NCBI RefSeq assembly: GCF_002287065.1 | Contig: NZ_NSJZ01000006.1 | Coordinates: forward strand, 1-64,000 | Reading direction: 5' to 3' | Source: Paracoccus salipaludis | GTDB taxonomy: Bacteria > Pseudomonadota > Alphaproteobacteria > Rhodobacterales > Rhodobacteraceae | DNA length: 64,000 nt | Part shown: piece after piece, positions 47,079 through 55,944 of the stretch | How the letters are laid out: each line of letters starts with the position of its first letter | How positions within the stretch are numbered: the stretch's first letter is position 1 | Translations under genes and position numbers: made by a program | Notes under the pieces: generated by a model | What the model was told of the DNA's origin: nothing | Database searches by the model: none | What the model saw: the letters and a program-made list of their open reading frames with translations, nothing else

Positions 47079-47167
47079 GCAGGAGCACGCCACTTGCGCG
47101 CGGCCGCGTCGGCAATAGGCCCGGGGCCGCCGAAGGGCGGGAAACTATCTTGACGTGAGAAGTAAAG

Positions 47168-47242
47168 TGGCAGCCCGTAGGGGAGTCGAACCCCTCTTTT
47201 CAGGTTGAAAACCTGACGTCCTAACCGATAGACGAACGGGCC
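47168..47242 (-). tRNA. tRNA-Glu, anticodon TTC
   Basis: Reading the minus strand, GGCCCGT (47242-47236) pairs with ACGGGCT to make the acceptor stem with one G-U pair. The anticodon stem TCAGG/CCTGA holds the loop TTTTCAA with anticodon TTC, and the T-arm is GGGGTTCGACTCCCC. The 3' CCA is encoded (47168-47170). The gene charges glutamate for GAA and GAG codons. Confidence 0.96.
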
Positions 47243-47388
47243 ACCTTTGGCGCCTTGCAGCGTTTGCTGCGTGGCGTGGAGCGGTGTTTAGGCAAAGCTC
47301 CGGAGGGCCGCAAGAGGAAAAATCAGGGTCCGGTGATTTTTCTTCATCTTTCCTCTCAAATCCTTGGAAAGGCCCGATGTTGTGCCGC

Positions 47389-49131
47389 TCAGACCGGCTC
47401 GGCGGCGTCGTCCAGGCGCAGCCTGACGCGCTGGCGCCCCCCGTAGGTGGACAGTTCCAGCTTCCCCGCGAGATGGAACCGCCGCCCCCGCGCGCCCAGC
47501 AGCGCCGGACCCAGCGGACCCTGCATCGCCCCCCAGGCAACCACGTCCAGGGGAGGCGCGCCGGGGCTGCGGGCGCGCAGCCGCAGGTGGCCCTCGCCCA
47601 TGGTCTGGACCTGCTCAAGGATCTGGTCGGACAGGGCGAAGCGGGGCGCAGGCGCGCCCGCGCCGAAGGGACCGGCGCGGTCCAGCGCCTCGATCATCTC
47701 GAAGCTGGCGGCGCGGGCGTCCAGCAGGCCCGAGATCCGCAGCGCGCCCGTCACCTGCCCCTGCATCGACCCGGCGACCAGCTCGGACAGCCGGGCCATG
47801 GCGGCCGGGATGCCGGCCGCATCGACCGTCAGGCCCGCAGCCATCGCGTGGCCCCCGCCCCGGACGATCAGCCCCTCGGCGGCAAGCCGCTGGATCGCAC
47901 GGCCGATGTCCACGCCGGGGACCGACCGCGCCGAGCCCTTGCCGATTCCGCCCGAGACGCCGATCACGACCGAGGGGCGGCCGGTGGCTTCCTTGAGCCT
48001 CGCCGCCACGATCCCCACGACGCCGGGGTGCCAGTCCTCGCCCGCCGCCCAGGACAGCGTCGGGTCGGCGCGCGCTTCCGACTGCGCCAGCGCCGCTTCA
48101 CGCACCGCGCCCTCGATCGTGCGGCGGTCGCGGTTCAGCGCGTCCAGTTCCTGCGCCAGCGCCCCGGCCTCGGCCGGGTCCGTGCAGCTGAGGCAGCGCG
48201 CGCCAAGGTCCGCCCGCCCCACCCGGCCACCCGCGTTGATCCTCGGCCCCAGCAGGAAGCCCAGGTGGAAGGCCGAGGGCGCGCTGTCCAGCCGCGCCAC
48301 GTCCGACAGCGCCACCAGCCCCGGCCGTGCCCGACGCGCCATGATGGCAAGCCCCTGCCGCACGAAGGCGCGGTTGACGCCGACCAGCGGGGCCACGTCC
48401 GCGACGGTCGCCAGCGCCACCAGGTCCAGCAACGGCATCAGTTCGGGCTCGGGCCGCCCCTGCGCGCGCAGGACGCGGTTTGCCTGAACCAGCGTCAGGA
48501 ACACGACACCCGCCGCGCAGAGATGGCCAAGGGCGCCATCCTCGTCGGCCCGGTTGGGGTTCACCACGGCCAGAGCGGGGGGAAGAGTCTCGCCGCCCTG
48601 GTGATGGTCCAGCACGATCACGTCGGCCCGGCCGCGCGCGGCCTCCAGCGCCTCGTGGCTCAGCGTGCCGCAGTCCACGCAGATGATCAGGCCGTGGTCC
48701 TGCGCCAGCCGGTCGATGGCCGGGACATTGGGGCCGTAGCCTTCATCGATGCGGTCGGGGACATAAAGCGTGGCGTCGCGGCCTTGCGCGCGCAGCCAGC
48801 ACAGGATCAGCGCCGCCGAGGCACCGCCGTCCACATCGTAATCGGCGAAGACGGCGATGCGCTCACCCGCCACGACGGCAGCCACCAGCCGCTCGGCCGC
48901 GGGCCCCATGTCGCGCAGGCGCAGGGGATCGGGAAGCAGCTCGCGCATGCGCGGCTCCAGGTGGCCGGGAACATCGGCGGCGGTCACGCCCCGGGCGGCG
49001 AGGATGCGGGCGACCGGCAGCGGCAGGCCCGCGGATTGCGCAAGGCCCTCGGCCAGCCGTTCTTCGGCAGGGTCGGGGCCGGACCAGCGCCGCCCGGTCA
49101 GCGAGCGCTCGACATTAAGGAAGGCAGTCAT
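47389..49131 (-). CDS. recJ: Single-stranded-DNA exonuclease RecJ
   Basis: RecJ degrades single-stranded DNA 5' to 3' in recombination and mismatch repair. The 580-residue protein has the DHH-family motifs: ADYDVDGGASAAL, CVDCGT, VLDHHQGGETLPPA, and LATVADVAPL, then the DHHA1-type block RGGGHAMAAGLT. A C-terminal OB-like domain ends near RVRLRLDDAAEPV. A fairly long gap (about 290 bases) with an inverted repeat pair lies upstream of its start. Confidence 0.95.
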   Translation of the reverse strand: MTAFLNVERSLTGRRWSGPDPAEERLAEGLAQSAGLPLPVARILAARGVTAADVPGHLEPRMRELLPDPLRLRDMGPAAERLVAAVVAGERIAVFADYDVDGGASAALILCWLRAQGRDATLYVPDRIDEGYGPNVPAIDRLAQDHGLIICVDCGTLSHEALEAARGRADVIVLDHHQGGETLPPALAVVNPNRADEDGALGHLCAAGVVFLTLVQANRVLRAQGRPEPELMPLLDLVALATVADVAPLVGVNRAFVRQGLAIMARRARPGLVALSDVARLDSAPSAFHLGFLLGPRINAGGRVGRADLGARCLSCTDPAEAGALAQELDALNRDRRTIEGAVREAALAQSEARADPTLSWAAGEDWHPGVVGIVAARLKEATGRPSVVIGVSGGIGKGSARSVPGVDIGRAIQRLAAEGLIVRGGGHAMAAGLTVDAAGIPAAMARLSELVAGSMQGQVTGALRISGLLDARAASFEMIEALDRAGPFGAGAPAPRFALSDQILEQVQTMGEGHLRLRARSPGAPPLDVVAWGAMQGPLGPALLGARGRRFHLAGKLELSTYGGRQRVRLRLDDAAEPV

Positions 49132-49217
49132 GGTCCGCTTGTCTCCACCCGGGGCATACAGTGCAAGGCCGACAGGTCATCCGTCCCGCCGATGTGAATG
49201 GCGCGCCCGCGTCGTGG

Positions 49218-49403
49218 CCGGACCGGGGCGCTGCCCCGGACCCCGGGGTACTTGCGTCAGGAAGAATCACGGCGCCCGGCTCAGGGATCAGCCGGACAGC
49301 GAGGGAACTGACGCGGCAGGAGGCCGCCCCTCCCGTCCGATCGGCGGCTGTTGTTCTTCTTCGCCTAAAATATCCCGGGGTCCGGGGCAGCGCCCCGGTC
49401 CGG
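49218..49403. repeat. Inverted pair of GC-rich repeats between recJ and the J-domain gene
   Basis: A 33-base arm at 49218-49250 recurs in reverse complement at 49371-49403 with one mismatch. Each arm is itself partly palindromic (CCGGGGC-GCT-GCCCCGG). The 120-base centre carries AAGAA-rich flanks (GGAAGAA on the left, TTCTTCTTCGCC on the right), so each half repeats the block order of the single copy at 33217-33280. Together they look like two copies of a dispersed element in opposite orientation, 186 bases in all. No reading frame or transposase is inside. Besides this element the interval 49132-49424 holds nothing recognised. Confidence 0.75.
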
Positions 49404-49424
49404 CGTCTCAGGCAGGTCCGCCGC

Positions 49425-50051
49425 TCAGTCCTTGAAGCTGCGGCTGTCCTTGATCTGGTCCCAGGCCCAGACCACCTCCTGCAGGCGGTCCTCGTCCGAA
49501 CGGTCGCCGCCGTTCATGTCGGGATGCAGGTCCTTGACCAGCGACTTGTATTGCTTGCGGATTTCCTGCTTGGTCCAGCTATCCTTGGCATCCAGAATCT
49601 CCAGCGCACGCCGCTCCGTCGGGGGCAGCTTGCGGGTCGCGCGGGCGCGCGCCTCGGGGCTGGTGCCATTGGCGCCCAGGATCTCGAGCGGGTCGTCGAC
49701 GCCGTGGCGCGCCCAGGCCTGTTCCTGCGTGGCCCGGCCGAAGGGACGCGTCGGACGCTCCCACACGGTGGCGTTGTCCAGGAACTCCTGAAACTCGGCC
49801 TCGGACTGGCCCTGGAAGTAGTTCCAGTTGGTGTTGTACTCGCGCACGTGGTCCTTGCAGAACCAGTAGTAGTCATCCAGATGCTTCGGAGACTTGGGCG
49901 CGCGATACTGGCCGGGCTGGGTGCAGCCGGCCTTGTCGCATTTGCGGGTCGATGTCTCAAAGGCGCCGGACATGCCGCGGCGACCCTTGGACCGCCGCTT
50001 CTTGTCCGAGGCGGCGGAAATATCAAAACCAAACGGGTCGCTGTTGGACAT
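49425..50051 (-). CDS. J-domain protein with an N-terminal cysteine module
   Basis: The 208-residue protein has its J domain at the C-terminus (about 140-205), with the HPD motif in KQYKSLVKDLHPDMNGGD. Ahead of it lies a short cysteine/histidine module, CDKAGCTQPGQY then WFCKDHVREYN, which could bind zinc. Such J proteins stimulate an Hsp70 partner. The ATG at 50051 gives MSNSDPFGFDI; the frame is open for 100 codons further, but the upstream part is shadow sequence. Divergent from bolA. Confidence 0.85.
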   Translation of the reverse strand: MSNSDPFGFDISAASDKKRRSKGRRGMSGAFETSTRKCDKAGCTQPGQYRAPKSPKHLDDYYWFCKDHVREYNTNWNYFQGQSEAEFQEFLDNATVWERPTRPFGRATQEQAWARHGVDDPLEILGANGTSPEARARATRKLPPTERRALEILDAKDSWTKQEIRKQYKSLVKDLHPDMNGGDRSDEDRLQEVVWAWDQIKDSRSFKD

Positions 50052-50124
50052 GAAGGGCCTGCTTTTCGACTCGGGACGGGGAGTGTAGGGCTTTTCGCCG
50101 GAAGAAAAAGGGGGAGAGCCCGAA

Positions 50125-50385
50125 ATGAAGCAGAGTATTGCCCAGGAAATGCAGGCGCGGCTGGCAGCGCTGGAGCCTTCGCGGCTGGAGGTGATCGACG
50201 AAAGCGAGCAGCACCGCGGGCATTCCGGATGGCGCGACGGCGGGCAGACGCATTTCCGCATCCGCATGGCCTCGCCCCGCTTCCGGGACCTCGGCCGGGT
50301 GGAACAGCACCGGCTGGTCAACCGGACGCTTGGCGACATCGTGCCGCGCATCCACGCCCTGGCGCTGGAGCTGTCGGCGGGCTGA
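50125..50385 (+). CDS. BolA-family protein
   Basis: The 86-residue protein matches BolA: SIAQEMQARLAALEPSRLEV, DESEQHRGHSGWRDGGQTHFRIRM and a C-terminal helix with HRLVNRTLGDIVPRIHALAL. BolA proteins pair with monothiol glutaredoxins to handle iron-sulfur clusters, or act as stress morphogenes. The histidines in the GHSGW region are candidate cluster ligands. It lies 73 bases from the divergent J-domain gene and 96 bases before glpX. Confidence 0.9.
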   Translation: MKQSIAQEMQARLAALEPSRLEVIDESEQHRGHSGWRDGGQTHFRIRMASPRFRDLGRVEQHRLVNRTLGDIVPRIHALALELSAG

Positions 50386-50481
50386 TTGCCCTCATTTGTA
50401 GGCTGTTAGCGCCCCCAGACTGGACGCAACCCCGGGGCGGGCCTAAGAGCGCCTGCAAACGGCCAGCGAGGGAAACCACCG

Positions 50482-51450
50482 ATGAACGCCTCTACCACCG
50501 ACTTCAACGACCGGATGCTGTCGCTGGGCCTCGCCCGCGTCAGCGAGGCGGCAGCCCACGCCTCGGCGCGGCTGATCGGCCGTGGTGACGAGAAGGCCGC
50601 CGACCAGGCCGCCGTGAACGCCATGCGCGAGCAGCTGAACATGCTCGACATCAAGGGTGTCGTGGTCATCGGCGAAGGCGAACGCGACGAGGCGCCGATG
50701 CTGTACATCGGCGAGGAGGTCGGCAGCGGCGAAGGCCCCGAGGTGGACATCGCGCTGGACCCGCTGGAAGGCACCACCCTGACGGCCAAGGACATGCCGA
50801 ACGCGCTGACCGTGATCGCCATGGCCCCGCGCGGCACGCTGCTGCACGCGCCGGACGTCTACATGGACAAGCTGGCGGTCGGTCCCGGCTATGCCAAGGA
50901 CGTGGTAAGCCTGGACATGTCCCCCAGCGAGCGGGTCCATGCACTGGCCAAGGCGGGCGGCGTCCGTCCCGAGGACATCACCGTCTGCATCCTGGAACGT
51001 CCGCGCCACGAGGAGATGATCGCCGAGGTCCGCGCGACGGGCGCCGCGATCCGCCTGATCACCGACGGTGACGTGGCGGGCGTCATGCACGTGGCCGAGC
51101 CCGAGAAGACCGGCATCGACATGTACATGGGCTCGGGCGGGGCGCCGGAAGGCGTGCTGGCGGCCTCGGCCCTGAAATGCATGGGCGGCCAGATGTGGGG
51201 CCGGCTGCTGTTCCGCAACGACGACGAACGCGGCCGCGCGGCCAAGGCCGGCATCACCGACCTGAACCGCATCTACACCCGCGACGAGATGGTGACGGCG
51301 GACGTGATCTTCTCGGCCACGGGCGTCACCAACGGCTCGATCGTCAGGGGCCTGCGGCGCGAGCCGAACTTCATCGAGACGGAAACGATCCTGATGCGGT
51401 CCAAGACCGGCTCGGTCCGGCGGATGATCTATCGCAACCCGATCCGCTGA
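50482..51450 (+). CDS. glpX: Fructose-1,6-bisphosphatase class II
   Basis: GlpX hydrolyses fructose-1,6-bisphosphate in gluconeogenesis. The 322-residue protein shows the class II motifs VVIGEGERDEAPML, DPLEGTTLTA (metal-binding aspartate at D93), and the later GSGGAPEGVLAASALKCMGG. In Rhodobacteraceae this form may also serve sedoheptulose bisphosphate in the Calvin cycle, but no rubisco or other Calvin gene is in the window. A bidirectional terminator follows. Confidence 0.95.
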   Translation: MNASTTDFNDRMLSLGLARVSEAAAHASARLIGRGDEKAADQAAVNAMREQLNMLDIKGVVVIGEGERDEAPMLYIGEEVGSGEGPEVDIALDPLEGTTLTAKDMPNALTVIAMAPRGTLLHAPDVYMDKLAVGPGYAKDVVSLDMSPSERVHALAKAGGVRPEDITVCILERPRHEEMIAEVRATGAAIRLITDGDVAGVMHVAEPEKTGIDMYMGSGGAPEGVLAASALKCMGGQMWGRLLFRNDDERGRAAKAGITDLNRIYTRDEMVTADVIFSATGVTNGSIVRGLRREPNFIETETILMRSKTGSVRRMIYRNPIR

Positions 51451-51474
51451 TCCCTCTCCCCCAGCAAAAAGGCA

Positions 51475-51502
51475 CGGCCGCCGCAGTTCCCTGCGGCGGC
51501 CG
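51475..51502. terminator. Bidirectional terminator between glpX and the RND gene
   Basis: CGGCCGCCGCAG and CTGCGGCGGCCG form a perfect 12-bp stem with a TTCC loop. A run of five A lies on the left and a T-rich stretch on the right, so it serves both glpX and the efflux operon, which ends from the other side. Confidence 0.9.
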
Positions 51503-51556
51503 TTCCGTTTCTGGTGACGAGAAGGCCCCCCGGTAACGGGGACCTTCCCGGCCCGC

Positions 51557-54500
51557 TCAAGTCGCCTTGGCTTCCTGTGTTGCGCGCTTGCGGCTGAACA
51601 ACCGCGTGATCAGCACGAAGAACACGGGAACGAAGATCAGCGTCAGCGCCGTCCCGGTGAAGGTACCGAAGAAGGTCGCATAGCCGATCGCGTGCCGCGC
51701 ACCCGCCCCGGCGCCCGACGACAGCACCAGCGGCAGAACACCCAGACCGAAGGCCAGCGAGGTCATCACGATCGGGCGGAAGCGCAGCCCGGCGGCCTTG
51801 CGGACCGCTTCGACGGCGCCTTCCCCGTAGACTTCCATCCGCTCGCGGGCAAATTCCACGATCATGATGCCGTTCTTGCCGGTCAGACCCACGACGGTCA
51901 GCAGGCCGACCTGGAAATAGACGCCGTTCGCCTGGCCGCCGAACCAGGCACCGATCAGGGCGCCAAGAACGCCCACGGGCATCGCCAGCAGAACCGCGAT
52001 CGGGATTGTCCAGCTTTCGTAAAGCGCGGCCAGGCACAGGAAGACGGTCGCCAGCGCCAGCGCGTAAAGCGCCATCGCCCCTGCCCCGGCTTCCTTTTCC
52101 TCAAGCGACAGGCCGGTCCACTGCAGGGCGAACCCGGGCGGCAGCTGGCCCGCCAGACGCTCCATCTCGGTCAGGGCGTCGCCGGTCGAATAGCCCGGCG
52201 CGGGCATCCCGTCGATCGCCATCGAGGACAGCGCGTTGTAGCGCTTGACCTGCTGCGGACCATAAACCCAGTCCTGCGTCGCGAAGGTCGAGAAATCGAC
52301 GAAATCGCCGTTCGCGTTCTGCACCCGCCACAGTTCCAGGTCCCGGGGCGCCGTCCGGGCCCAGGGCTCGCCCTGGACATAGACGCGCTTGATGCGGCCC
52401 TCGTAGATGAAGTCGTTGACATAGCTGCCCGACCAGATGGTGGCCAGGAAGGCGCCCACGTCGGTCGCGGTCACGCCCACGGCGCCCGCCTTGGCCCAGT
52501 CGATGTTCAGTTCGAACTGGGGAGCGTCCTCGACCCCGTTGGGGCGCACCGCCGTCAGCACCGGGCTCTGGCTTGCCATGCCCAGCAGCATGTTGCGCGC
52601 TTCCAGCAACTGCTCGTGCGTCTGGCCGGCGGCCGCCGTCAGGTAGGCCGAGAAGCCGCTGGCGTTGCCGAGTTCCATCACCGCGGGAGGCACGATGGGA
52701 ATGACCATCGCCTCGCGGATGCCGCCCATCAGAGGACCGAAGGCGCGCGCGCCGATGGCCTGGGCCGAGCGCTCGGGATCGGCACGCTCCTCCCAGTCCT
52801 TCAGGCGGACGAACATCATGCCCATGTTCTGCCCCTGCCCCGCGAAGGAGAAGCCGCGGACCGAGAAGACCGACTCGACGTTCTCGGCCTCGGCGGTGGT
52901 GTAGTACTCCGAGACCCTGGACAGGATCGCCTCGGTCGCCTCGGCGGTCGTACCGGTGGGCGCCTGCACGATGGTCAGAAGGGCGCCCTGATCCTCTTCG
53001 GGCAGGAAGGCGGTGGGCGTGCGCTGGAACATCAGCACCATGCCCCCGACCAGCAGGCCGTAGACGAGCATCATCATCAGCGGACGTCCGGTGGCAAAGC
53101 GCACGATGCCGCCGTAGCCGTTCGTCACGTGCCCGAAGTTGCGTTCGAAGAAGCCCCCGAAGCTCGTGCCCAGCCAGCCCAGCATGCTCTGCCTGCGGCC
53201 CTGCGCCGTGCCGTTGTGCGGCTTGAGGATCGTCGCGCAAAGCGCGGGCGTGAAGGTCAGCGCGATGAAGACCGACAGCATCATGGCCGAGACGATGGTG
53301 ACGGCGAACTGCTTGTACATCTCGCCGGTCGAGCCGCCGAAGAAGGCCATGGGGACGAACACCGCCGAGACGACGATGCCGATGCCGACCAGCGCGCCCG
53401 AGATCTCGTCCATCGACCTCCGCGTCGCCTCCACGGGGCCGATATGCTCGTCCCGCATGATCCGCTCGACGTTCTCGACCACCACGATGGCATCGTCCAC
53501 GAGAAGGCCGATGGCCAGCACCATCGCCAGCATGGTCAGCGTGTTGATGCTGAAGCCCAGCAGCGCCATGATCCCGAAGGTGCCCAGGATCACGACCGGA
53601 ACCGCCAGCGTCGGGATCAGCGTCGCCCGCAGGTTGTGCAGGAAGATCAGCATCACGATCACGACCAGGACGATCGCCTCGATCAGCGTGTGGACCACCG
53701 CCTCGATCGAAAGCAGCACAAAGGGCGTCGTGTCGTAGGGAATGACGTATTCGACCCCCGCAGGCATGAACTCGGCCAGTTCCGCCATGCGCGCCTTGAC
53801 CAGCTCGGCCGTTTCAAGCGCGTTCGCGCCCGAGGCAAGCTGGACCGCCATGCCCGAGGCGGGCTGGCCGTTGAAGAAGCCGGCGATCTCGTAGTTCTCG
53901 GCCCCCAGTTCGGCCCGCGCCACGTCGCGGAGAAGGACAAGCCCGCCGTCCACCTCGGCCCGCAGGACGATCCGCTCGAAATCCTCGGGCGTGCGCAGCA
54001 GCGACTGCGCGGTGATCGTGGCGTTCAGCTGCTGGCCCTCGGGCGCGGGCATCGCGCCGAAGGCGCCGGCCGAGATCTGTGCGTTCTGCGCGCGGATCGC
54101 GCCCACGACCAGGTCGGGCGTGAGGTTGTAGTATTTCAGCTTGGTGGGGTCCAGCCAGATGCGCATCGAGTATTCCGACCCGAAGACCTGCACCTTGCCC
54201 ACGCCCGTCAGGCGCGAGATCGGCTCGACCATGTAGGAGTTGAGATAGTCCGACAGGTCCGTCGCCGTGCGTGTCCCGTCGGACGACACCAGCGCGACGA
54301 CCATCAGGAAGCCCGTGGCCGATTTCTCGACCGTGATGCCCTGGCGCGTGACCTCGGCGGGCAGCCCCGCCTCGGCCTGTGCAAGCTTGTTCTGGACCTG
54401 CACCTGCGCGATGTCGGCATCGGTTCCCAGGGCGAAGCTCAGGGTGATCTGGGCGATGCCGGTCGAGGTGGTCGAGGATTCGATGTTCCTCAGCCCGTCC

Positions 54501-54715
54501 AGACCGGTCATCTCGCGCTCGATGAGCTGCACGACCGTGTCGGCCGAGGTCTGGGCCGAGGCGCCGGGATAGACCGCGGTGACGACGATCGAGGGACCGG
54601 CGATCGAGGGATACTGCGAGATGGGCAGCCGCAGGACCGAAAGGACCCCCAGCCCCATGATGATGATCGCGATGACCCAGGCGAAGATGGGCCGGTCGAT
54701 GAAGAAGCGGGCCAT
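51557..54715 (-). CDS. RND-family multidrug efflux transporter (HAE1/AcrB type)
   Basis: The 1052-residue inner-membrane protein has the RND layout: an N-terminal helix (MARFFIDRPIFAWVIAII), two large periplasmic loops, and two sets of six helices. The proton-relay residues are present: the paired aspartates in LLVDDAIVVVENVERI and the lysine in GLTGKNGIMIVEFA. The HAE1 subfamily uses the proton gradient to expel drugs and other amphipathic compounds. It starts three bases after the membrane-fusion gene. No outer-membrane channel gene lies here, so a TolC-like protein must be encoded elsewhere. Confidence 0.95.
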   Translation of the reverse strand: MARFFIDRPIFAWVIAIIIMGLGVLSVLRLPISQYPSIAGPSIVVTAVYPGASAQTSADTVVQLIEREMTGLDGLRNIESSTTSTGIAQITLSFALGTDADIAQVQVQNKLAQAEAGLPAEVTRQGITVEKSATGFLMVVALVSSDGTRTATDLSDYLNSYMVEPISRLTGVGKVQVFGSEYSMRIWLDPTKLKYYNLTPDLVVGAIRAQNAQISAGAFGAMPAPEGQQLNATITAQSLLRTPEDFERIVLRAEVDGGLVLLRDVARAELGAENYEIAGFFNGQPASGMAVQLASGANALETAELVKARMAELAEFMPAGVEYVIPYDTTPFVLLSIEAVVHTLIEAIVLVVIVMLIFLHNLRATLIPTLAVPVVILGTFGIMALLGFSINTLTMLAMVLAIGLLVDDAIVVVENVERIMRDEHIGPVEATRRSMDEISGALVGIGIVVSAVFVPMAFFGGSTGEMYKQFAVTIVSAMMLSVFIALTFTPALCATILKPHNGTAQGRRQSMLGWLGTSFGGFFERNFGHVTNGYGGIVRFATGRPLMMMLVYGLLVGGMVLMFQRTPTAFLPEEDQGALLTIVQAPTGTTAEATEAILSRVSEYYTTAEAENVESVFSVRGFSFAGQGQNMGMMFVRLKDWEERADPERSAQAIGARAFGPLMGGIREAMVIPIVPPAVMELGNASGFSAYLTAAAGQTHEQLLEARNMLLGMASQSPVLTAVRPNGVEDAPQFELNIDWAKAGAVGVTATDVGAFLATIWSGSYVNDFIYEGRIKRVYVQGEPWARTAPRDLELWRVQNANGDFVDFSTFATQDWVYGPQQVKRYNALSSMAIDGMPAPGYSTGDALTEMERLAGQLPPGFALQWTGLSLEEKEAGAGAMALYALALATVFLCLAALYESWTIPIAVLLAMPVGVLGALIGAWFGGQANGVYFQVGLLTVVGLTGKNGIMIVEFARERMEVYGEGAVEAVRKAAGLRFRPIVMTSLAFGLGVLPLVLSSGAGAGARHAIGYATFFGTFTGTALTLIFVPVFFVLITRLFSRKRATQEAKAT

Positions 54716-54718
54716 GCC

Positions 54719-55930
54719 TCAGTCCCCTTGCGCCGGAGCGGCCGGCGCTTCAGCGCCCGGTGCGGCCTGGGCCTCCGGGGCCGAAGCCGCGCCGGGCGCG
54801 GATTGCGCCGCCGTTTCTGCCGGATCGGGTGCAATCTCGACGGGAGCGCCGGGCGCAACCTTCTGGAAGCCGGTGGTGATGATCTGGTCGCCGGGATTCA
54901 GCCCTTCGGAGACGACCCAGTTGTTCTCGTCCGAGGTCAGAACCGTCAGCGAGCGCACCGCAACGGTGCCGTTCTCCACGACCCACACGTTTGCCGCGCC
55001 GCTCTGGTCGCGCATCACCGCCGATTGGGGAACCAGATAGACGCCCTTTTCCTCCATCTGGGGCAGGATGACCTCGACATAAAGGCCGGGCAACAGCAGC
55101 TTCTCGGGGTTCGGGAAGGCGACGCGCAGGGTGATCATGCCGGTGGTCGGCTCGACCTGCGGCTCGGCCGCGCGCAGTTCTCCCTTGACCGGGTATTCGT
55201 CGCCGGTGGGCAGGATCAGCGTCACCTGCCCCGTGGCCAGGACGCCGCCGCCATGCTGGGACTGCCGCCAGCGCAGCAGGTCGTTCGCCGACTGGGTCAC
55301 GTCCACATAGACCGGGTCCAGCGTGCGGATCACGGTCAGGGGACTGACCTGCTGTGCCGCGACCAGCGAGCCGGGCGTGGCCTGCGAAAAGCCGATCACG
55401 CCCGAGATGGGCGCGCGGATCGTCGTGCGCTCGCGGTCGATCTCGGCCGACTGAAGCTGGGCTTCGGCCAGTTGCAGCGCGGCGGCGGCGGCGTCGCGCG
55501 CCGCGGTCGCTGCGTCGCGCGCGGCGGCCGAGGTGGTGCGATTGCTGAACAGGTCTTCCGCGCGCTTCGCCTCGCGCTCGGCGAGTTCGAAGTTCGCCTG
55601 GGCCTGCGCCACCCCTGCCCGCGCGGCAGCGGCCGCGGCGGCGTAGCTTTCGTCCTCGATCTGGTAAAGCGGCTGACCTGCCTCGACCTCGGTGCCTTCG
55701 TCGAACTGGCGATCGCGGATGATGCCCGACACCTGCGGCCGCACCTCCGAGATCGTCGAGGCCTTGATCCGGCCCGGCAGACGCGCGGTCAGGGTGTAGT
55801 CGATGGGCTGGGCCGTCAGGACGGTGACGGTCGGGGTGGGCGCCTGCGCCGAGGCGGCGCAGGGCGCAAGGCCGATCAGCAAGGCTCCTGCGAGCCCGAT
55901 GGCGGAGCGGGAAAGAGGTAATTGGAACAT
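54719..55930 (-). CDS. Efflux membrane-fusion protein (AcrA/MexA type)
   Basis: The 403-residue periplasmic adaptor has a Sec signal peptide (cleavage near AASAQ) and the HlyD-like order: beta-barrel and lipoyl segments flanking a helical hairpin (about residues 90-160), with VRPQVSGIIRDRQFDEGTEVEAGQPLYQIED and TIRAPISGVIGFSQATPGSLV as the lipoyl halves. An Ala/Pro-rich tail closes it. LAPC before the cleavage site lacks a proper lipobox, so it is probably not lipidated. Gene order TetR, adaptor, pump indicates one operon. Confidence 0.93.
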   Translation of the reverse strand: MFQLPLSRSAIGLAGALLIGLAPCAASAQAPTPTVTVLTAQPIDYTLTARLPGRIKASTISEVRPQVSGIIRDRQFDEGTEVEAGQPLYQIEDESYAAAAAAARAGVAQAQANFELAEREAKRAEDLFSNRTTSAAARDAATAARDAAAAALQLAEAQLQSAEIDRERTTIRAPISGVIGFSQATPGSLVAAQQVSPLTVIRTLDPVYVDVTQSANDLLRWRQSQHGGGVLATGQVTLILPTGDEYPVKGELRAAEPQVEPTTGMITLRVAFPNPEKLLLPGLYVEVILPQMEEKGVYLVPQSAVMRDQSGAANVWVVENGTVAVRSLTVLTSDENNWVVSEGLNPGDQIITTGFQKVAPGAPVEIAPDPAETAAQSAPGAASAPEAQAAPGAEAPAAPAQGD

Positions 55931-55944
55931 GAGGAACTTTCAGG

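Noticed and set aside
49218..49403. Insertion sequence or integron between recJ and the J-domain gene
   Set aside because: No transposase or integrase frame and no target duplication are visible, and the arms are hairpin-like repeats instead.
51692..55921. 1409-codon plus-strand frame across the efflux operon
   Set aside because: It is antisense to two genes with clear family motifs, and its translation is His/Arg/Gln-rich, typical of a shadow frame.
54719..55930. Lipoprotein signal in the membrane-fusion protein
   Set aside because: The cysteine is preceded by LAP, not a small residue at the last position, and a normal AxA cleavage site follows.
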